Part shown: piece by piece, positions 59,637 through 64,000 of the stretch
How positions within the stretch are numbered: the first letter of the stretch is position 1
Layout of the letters: each line of letters starts with the position of its first letter
Assembly: GCA_019916065.1 (NCBI GenBank)
Contig: CM034239.1
Location: forward strand, 47,629,812-47,693,811
Direction of reading: 5' to 3'
Length of the DNA: 64,000 nt
DNA from: Vitellaria paradoxa
Lineage: Eukaryota; Streptophyta; Magnoliopsida; Ericales; Sapotaceae
Notes under the pieces: model-generated
Told to the model about the DNA's origin: nothing
The model's input: the letters and a program-made list of their open reading frames with translations, nothing else
Databases searched by the model: none
Made by a program: the position numbers and the translations under genes

Positions 59637-60995
59637 TGTCTCATCTTAGATTTAGGATATCTTCTTTGATTAACAGTTATGTAAAATGTATTGTAATCGA
59701 ACTCTAAGGCATGTAATGAAAGCTTTTGAATTGTTTCCTTTTAACAATCTGTCTTTCCATTTGTATATTTTATGCTTTATATTGAAGTATGTATGGTGTC
59801 TGCATTTGTACCACTTTGCCGAGCAACCACAACTTCTAGCAAAAATACTTTAAATAGTAAACCCTTCAGAGGTAACAAGCTCATGTAGTAATTTGCTTGT
59901 CGTAAAATAACTTCAAGTTCTTGTTAAAGAGGCATAACTTTAATAAATCTCACATACCTCGATAAGTTCGGCTGTCCTCTTTCTCATAATAACGGGGGTA
60001 ACTATCTTCTGACAAATCTTCGCTTTTTAGTCTCATGCCGAGCATCGCGAAATGTGTACCATTATGTTGATACTGGCGTTGTGCTCTTTAGAACATGCTT
60101 CTTTTGCTTCCAATTAACAAACCAAGGAATCGAATCTTGATTTTTTAGAAAAAAATCGTTTCTAGTAGATGAATGAATCAAGATTGGGCCACCATCAGAA
60201 ATGATGTGGGTTCTCTTTGTACCAATGGTCGGCAAACCGAGCATGGATTTCTTTTGATAATTCTTTTCAGGGGACTGAGGAGTTGAATCTCAGTCTAGAG
60301 AGCATTTCCTGGTCAATAAACAAACCAAGATTGTACCAACGCTGGGCAAGCCGAGCGTGGTTTCTTTTGATAATTCTTTTCAGAAGACCGAGGAATTGAA
60401 TCTCAGTCTAAAGAGCATTTCCTGGTCAATAAACAAACCAAGATTGTACCAACGCTGGGCAAGCCGAGCGTGGTTTCTTTTGATAATTCTTTTCAGAAGA
60501 CCGAGGAATTGAATCTCAGTCTAAAGAGCATTTCCTGGTCAATAAACAAACCAAGATTGTACCAACGCTGGGCAAGCCGAGCGTGGTTTCTTTTGATAAT
60601 TCTTTTCAGAAGACCGAGGAATTGAATCTCAGTCTAAAGAGCATTTCCTGGTCAATAAACAAACCAAGATTGTACCAACGCTGGGCAAGCCGAGCGTGGT
60701 TTCTTTTGATAATTCTTTTCAGAAGACCGAGGAATTGAATCTCAGTCTAAAGAGCATTTCCTGGTCAATAAACAAACCAGGATTGTGTCAACAGTCGATG
60801 GAGATGGGGCGTTCTTCCCGTATCAATGCTCGGGAAGCCGAGCCTGGCTTTTTCCATGCCACCACCCAAAGTGATGTGACGTCTTTTTGTTGAGCAGAAA
60901 GTGATCTTCAAGCTTTTGAGTTTGCTTTTGCTTTGAAAAAGGATTGCTTTTCAATATACATACAAAGTCTTTAGTCAACAAATGTGAAGAAAAAA
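59637..60995. other. Spacer between the antisense gene and pol 3' ends
   Basis: Noncoding part of the retrotransposon where two convergent transcripts would end. It has probable polyadenylation signals after the antisense gene (TGTAATGAAAG region near 59710) and the 113-bp tandem array. Degenerate half-copies of the array unit flank it on both sides. Confidence 0.6.
60219..60784. repeat. 113-bp tandem array, five copies
   Basis: Units start at 60219, 60333, 60446, 60559 and 60672, each opening GTACCAA and containing TTTTGATAATTCTTTTCAG and GCATTTCCTGGTCAATAAAC. Copies 2, 3 and 4 are identical and copy 5 differs at one base; copy 1 is more diverged and 114 bp long. Each unit holds one GCCGAGCG (ACCGAGCA in copy 1). 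Such arrays near the 3' end are a known habit of Tat elements and can seed satellites. Confidence 0.95.
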
Positions 60996-63900
60996 TTAAT
61001 GATAGTACAACTTTAGATGGGCTATATTCCACGGTCCTTTTGATTGGCTTTCCCTCCATGTCAATTAACTTGTAGGCGCCATTGCCGAGCACCTCAGAGA
61101 CGGTGAATGGTCCTTCCCAATTAGCTCCTAGCTTTCCTTCAGTTTGATCTTTCCTGCTTCCCATCAATTTTCTCAGCACCCAATCGCCAGTACGGAATTC
61201 TCTACGTCTGACCCCTTTATTGAATTTCTTCCTTGTCTCTTGCTGGTAGTTGGCCTAACCTTAGTGCTGCCAGTTCCCTTCTTTCATCAATTAGATCCAG
61301 GCTTATTCCCATAGCTTGATCATTCTCCCCTCTGTCAAATGATAGAGTTCTGATGCTCGGGAGGCCAACTTCTAAGGGTATGACGGCTTCGACACCGTAA
61401 GCCAGAGAGAAGGGAGATTCTCCGGTTGATCTTCTAGGGGTTAGTTCGGTAGGTCCACAGTACTGATGGCAATTCATCCACCCATCTTCCTTTTGCCGCT
61501 TCCAGTCTTTTCTTAATCCCATTGAGAATGACTTTGTTTGTAGCTTCAGCTTGACCATTGCTTTGGGGGTAAGCAGGTGTAGAGTAAACATTCTTGATTC
61601 CATACCTAGAACAATATTCCCTAAACTGGGCACTGTCAAATTGCGTCCCATTGTCGGAAATAAGTGTCCTAGGGATGCCATACCTGGTAATGATGTTCTT
61701 CCAAATAAATCGAATGGTATCAGCATCTTTGATGTGAGCTAGGGGTTCTGCTTCCACCCACTTAGTAAAGTAGTCGGTGCCGACCACTAAGAACTTTCTA
61801 TTTCCCGAAGCGGAAGGCAGAGGCCCCACAATATCAAGTCCCCATTGAGCGAACGGCCAAGGGCTGGTAAGCGGGCTGAGTTCCTGGGCCGGCTGATGAG
61901 GAATGGGAGCGAACTTCTGACATTTCTTGCATTTCCGAACATAGGCCTGAGCGTCATATCCCATCTTCGGCCACCAATACCCTTGAGTAATTGCTCGGTG
62001 CGCCAGTGATCTGCCCCCAGTATGTGCTCCACAGACACCTTCATGAAGCTCGTAAAGAAAGTCTTGCACTTTATCGGGATGAACACAAAGGAGATAGGGT
62101 CCTGTGAATGACTTTTTGTATAACTTCAGATCGGGAGAGAGCCAAAACCTGGTGGCTTTTATTCTTAGCTTCTTTGCTTCTGTTTTGTCTTCGGGAAGTG
62201 TTCCGTCCTTCAAGTAAGCTATGATTGGATCCATCCAAGATGGGGCTCGGTCAGCACACATTACCTCTACGTCTTTCGTTATGCTCGGCCTTTTTATGAC
62301 TTCCATAAAGACCTGGTCAGTTAGCCTTATTCGAGAAGAGGCAGCTAGCGTTGCAAGTGCATCAGCATGAGCGTTATGATCCCTGCCAATGAGCTCCACG
62401 CTAGCTTTATTGAAGCCTTCGATTCTCTTCTTTGCTGCTTCTAGATACTCTGCCATCTTTTCGCTTCTAGCCACATACTCACCCTTCAGCTGGTTAGCAA
62501 CCAACTGAGAGTCAGTCCTTACTACGATATCATCTGCCATCAGGCGCCGAGCAATGTCGAGTCCAGCCAGGAGAGCTTCATACTCCGCCTCATTATTAGT
62601 GACTTCGAACTCGAGTTTTATTGCATATTCTATTGAGACCCCTTCTGGTGTAGTCAGAACTATGCCTACGCCGCCTCCTTTTCTAGTCGAAGACCCATCA
62701 ACCTCGATTTGCCAAGTTTGCTCGGCCTCATTATGTTCGGCCGGGGCAGACTTTATTTCAACATGCCATACTTCTTTTGTCTGACCACAAGCCGGTGTAG
62801 AAAATTCCGCTACAAAATCGGCCAGGACCTGAGCCTTTATCGCGGTTCTTGGGACAAACTTTATGTCGAATGCGCCAAGGGAAACTGCCCACTTTGCTAG
62901 TCGGCCCGATACATCAGCCCTCTTTAAAACATGGCCAATTGGCTGATCGGTGACAACTTGAATGGTGTGTGCATGGAAATAATGGGCTAGCTTCCTGGAT
63001 GCCATTATTAGTGCCAGGGTCAACTTTTCTAGGGGCAGATATCTGGTCTCTGCTCCTTGCATTGTTTTGCTCACATAGTAAATAGGATGCTGTTTCCCTT
63101 GTTGCTCTCTCAGCAAGATAGGCACTGACTGCATGCTCTGAGACTGCCAGATATAGCTGCAAAATATCCCCCGGCTGCGGTGTTGACAATATTGGGACAG
63201 TTGTTAGGTATTCTTTAAGTTTTTCCAGTGCCGCATCCGCCTCAGCATCCCATTGCATCTTATTGGCCCCTTTGAGCAGCCTAAAGAATGGCCGGCACTT
63301 GTCGGATGATCTGCTAATAAACCGGTTGAGTGCCGCCACCATCCCTGTGAGCTTCTGTACCTCCTTTTTTGTGCGCGGGGGCGAAACAGATTGGATGGCA
63401 CGTATTTGCTCGGGATCAGCCTCAATTCCCCTTCTGCTCACCAAGTGGCCCAAAAATTTACCCGAGCCAACTCCGAAGGCACACTTGGCAGCATTTAATT
63501 TTAACCCATACCGATCAAGGGTAGAGAAAACATGTTGGAGATGTTGGAGGTGTGTGTTCGGCTCCTTGCTTTTTACCACCATATCATCAATGTAGACCTT
63601 CCATCGTCTGCCCGAGGTCTTTTTTGAATATCTTTGTAACCAGCCGTTGATAGGTGGCTCCAGCGTTCTTCAGCCCGAATGGCATAACTCTATAACAGTA
63701 TATGCCTCGCGGGGTTATGAAAGAAGTTTTTTCCTCATCAGGGCCGAACATAGGGATTTGGTGATATCCCCTATAGGCGTCCAGGAACGACATCCTGGAA
63801 CATCCAGCAGTAGAATCAACGAGTTGGTCGATCTTTGGCAGAGGGAATGGATCCTTAGGGCAGGCCTTGTTCAGGTCTGTGTAGTCTACGCAAACTCTCC

Positions 63901-64000
63901 ACTTCCCATTCTTCTTCTTGACCACGACCGTGTTAGCTAACCACTCCGGGTATGAGACCTCCCGAATGGCCTCCGCCTCTAACAGTCGGCCGACCTCCTC
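60996..64000 (-). pseudogene. Tat-lineage pol (RT, RNase H, aRNH, integrase) with frameshifts
   Basis: The open frame enters from beyond the right edge. RT: WRVCVDYTDLN, then FLDAYRGYHQI (about 63785) and the catalytic YIDDM (about 63575). RNase H region: TRYLPLEKLTLALIMASRKL. A second RNase H, about 62345-62710, shows the acidic set in EVDGSS, NNEAEYEALLAG, RTDSQLV and HADALA. Integrase: H2C2 finger (HEGVCGAH...CKKCQKF, about 61930-62080), then the D-D-E residues in GLDIVGP, SDNGTQF and NGQAEA (about 61550-61850). The reading frame breaks at about 63597, 63119, 61442, 61253 and 61034. Each break is consistent with one extra base, so a full polyprotein cannot be made. The coding end at 60996-60998 is inferred from similarity after the last shift. 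Confidence 0.9.

Larger units (their letters stand above)
55382..64000 (-). mobile_element. Ty3/Gypsy retrotransposon, Tat lineage, 3' part
   Basis: Reading on the minus strand from the right edge: pol (RT, RNase H, second RNase H, integrase) to about 60996, a spacer with a 113-bp tandem array, a long gene in the opposite direction (56785-59636), a polypurine tract, and an LTR ending at 55382. Gag, protease and the 5' LTR lie beyond the window. The second, archaeal-type RNase H after the usual one, and an extra antisense ORF before the 3' LTR, are known marks of the Tat lineage (Ogre, Retand, Grande type). Pol carries several frameshifts, so this copy cannot be autonomous. The insertion site is an AT repeat, so a target duplication cannot be judged without the other end. 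Confidence 0.88.

Overview
The window is nuclear DNA from a flowering plant, probably a dicot or magnoliid and not a grass. It has AT-rich introns and intergenic DNA, GT-AG introns, many homopolymer and AT/CT microsatellites, and plant-type LINEs, SINEs, MITEs, TRIMs and a Ty3/Gypsy element. Six protein-coding host genes can be read by joining exons on protein similarity and splice signals. A large retrotransposon occupies the right end. All gene identities come from recalled family features; no database search was run.

Layout, left to right. (1) About 709-6545 (+): 3' part of a gene for a protein with two thioredoxin/GST-N-like folds. (2) 7547-15047 (-): ten-exon gene for queuine tRNA-ribosyltransferase accessory subunit 2 (QTRT2), 405 aa. 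(3) 19017-19964 (+): intronless DUF579 glucuronoxylan 4-O-methyltransferase (GXM), 315 aa. (4) 23376-25088 (+): three-exon gene for a 142-aa protein I do not recognise. (5) 27292-49460 (+): 24-exon VPS53 (GARP tethering complex), about 823 aa. Its introns hold three LINE fragments, three copies of one TRIM family and two SINE-like elements; one intron is GC-AG. (6) 50997-53634 (-): 40S ribosomal protein S5 (uS7), 209 aa, with a telo-box in its leader/promoter. (7) 55382-64000 (-): 3' half of a Tat-lineage Ty3/Gypsy retrotransposon, running off the right edge.

The retrotransposon is the most interesting part. Its pol (RT, RNase H, a second RNase H, integrase) carries at least five single-base frameshifts. 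Between pol and the 3' LTR lies an oppositely oriented four-exon gene that stays open for 851 codons. Its product has an N-terminal region like the plant 'putative gypsy-type transposon' (Transposase_28) family, then acidic and Lys/Pro-rich stretches and a long coiled coil. The 8-mer GCCGARCA (or its complement) occurs at least 21 times across this 8.6 kb, in the LTR, spacer, antisense gene and pol alike. I noticed only one copy in the other 55 kb. Four copies sit 34-36 bp apart in the LTR, interleaved with CACGTG boxes. An element-encoded protein acting on a dispersed short motif is a testable hypothesis, comparable in outline to the anti-silencing factors of VANDAL transposons; nothing here proves it.

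The host genes are unrelated housekeeping or cell-wall functions. From memory, the thioredoxin-fold gene and a GXM gene are also neighbours in Arabidopsis (At4g10000 and At4g09990), which would make the left part of the window a conserved block with QTRT2 in between.
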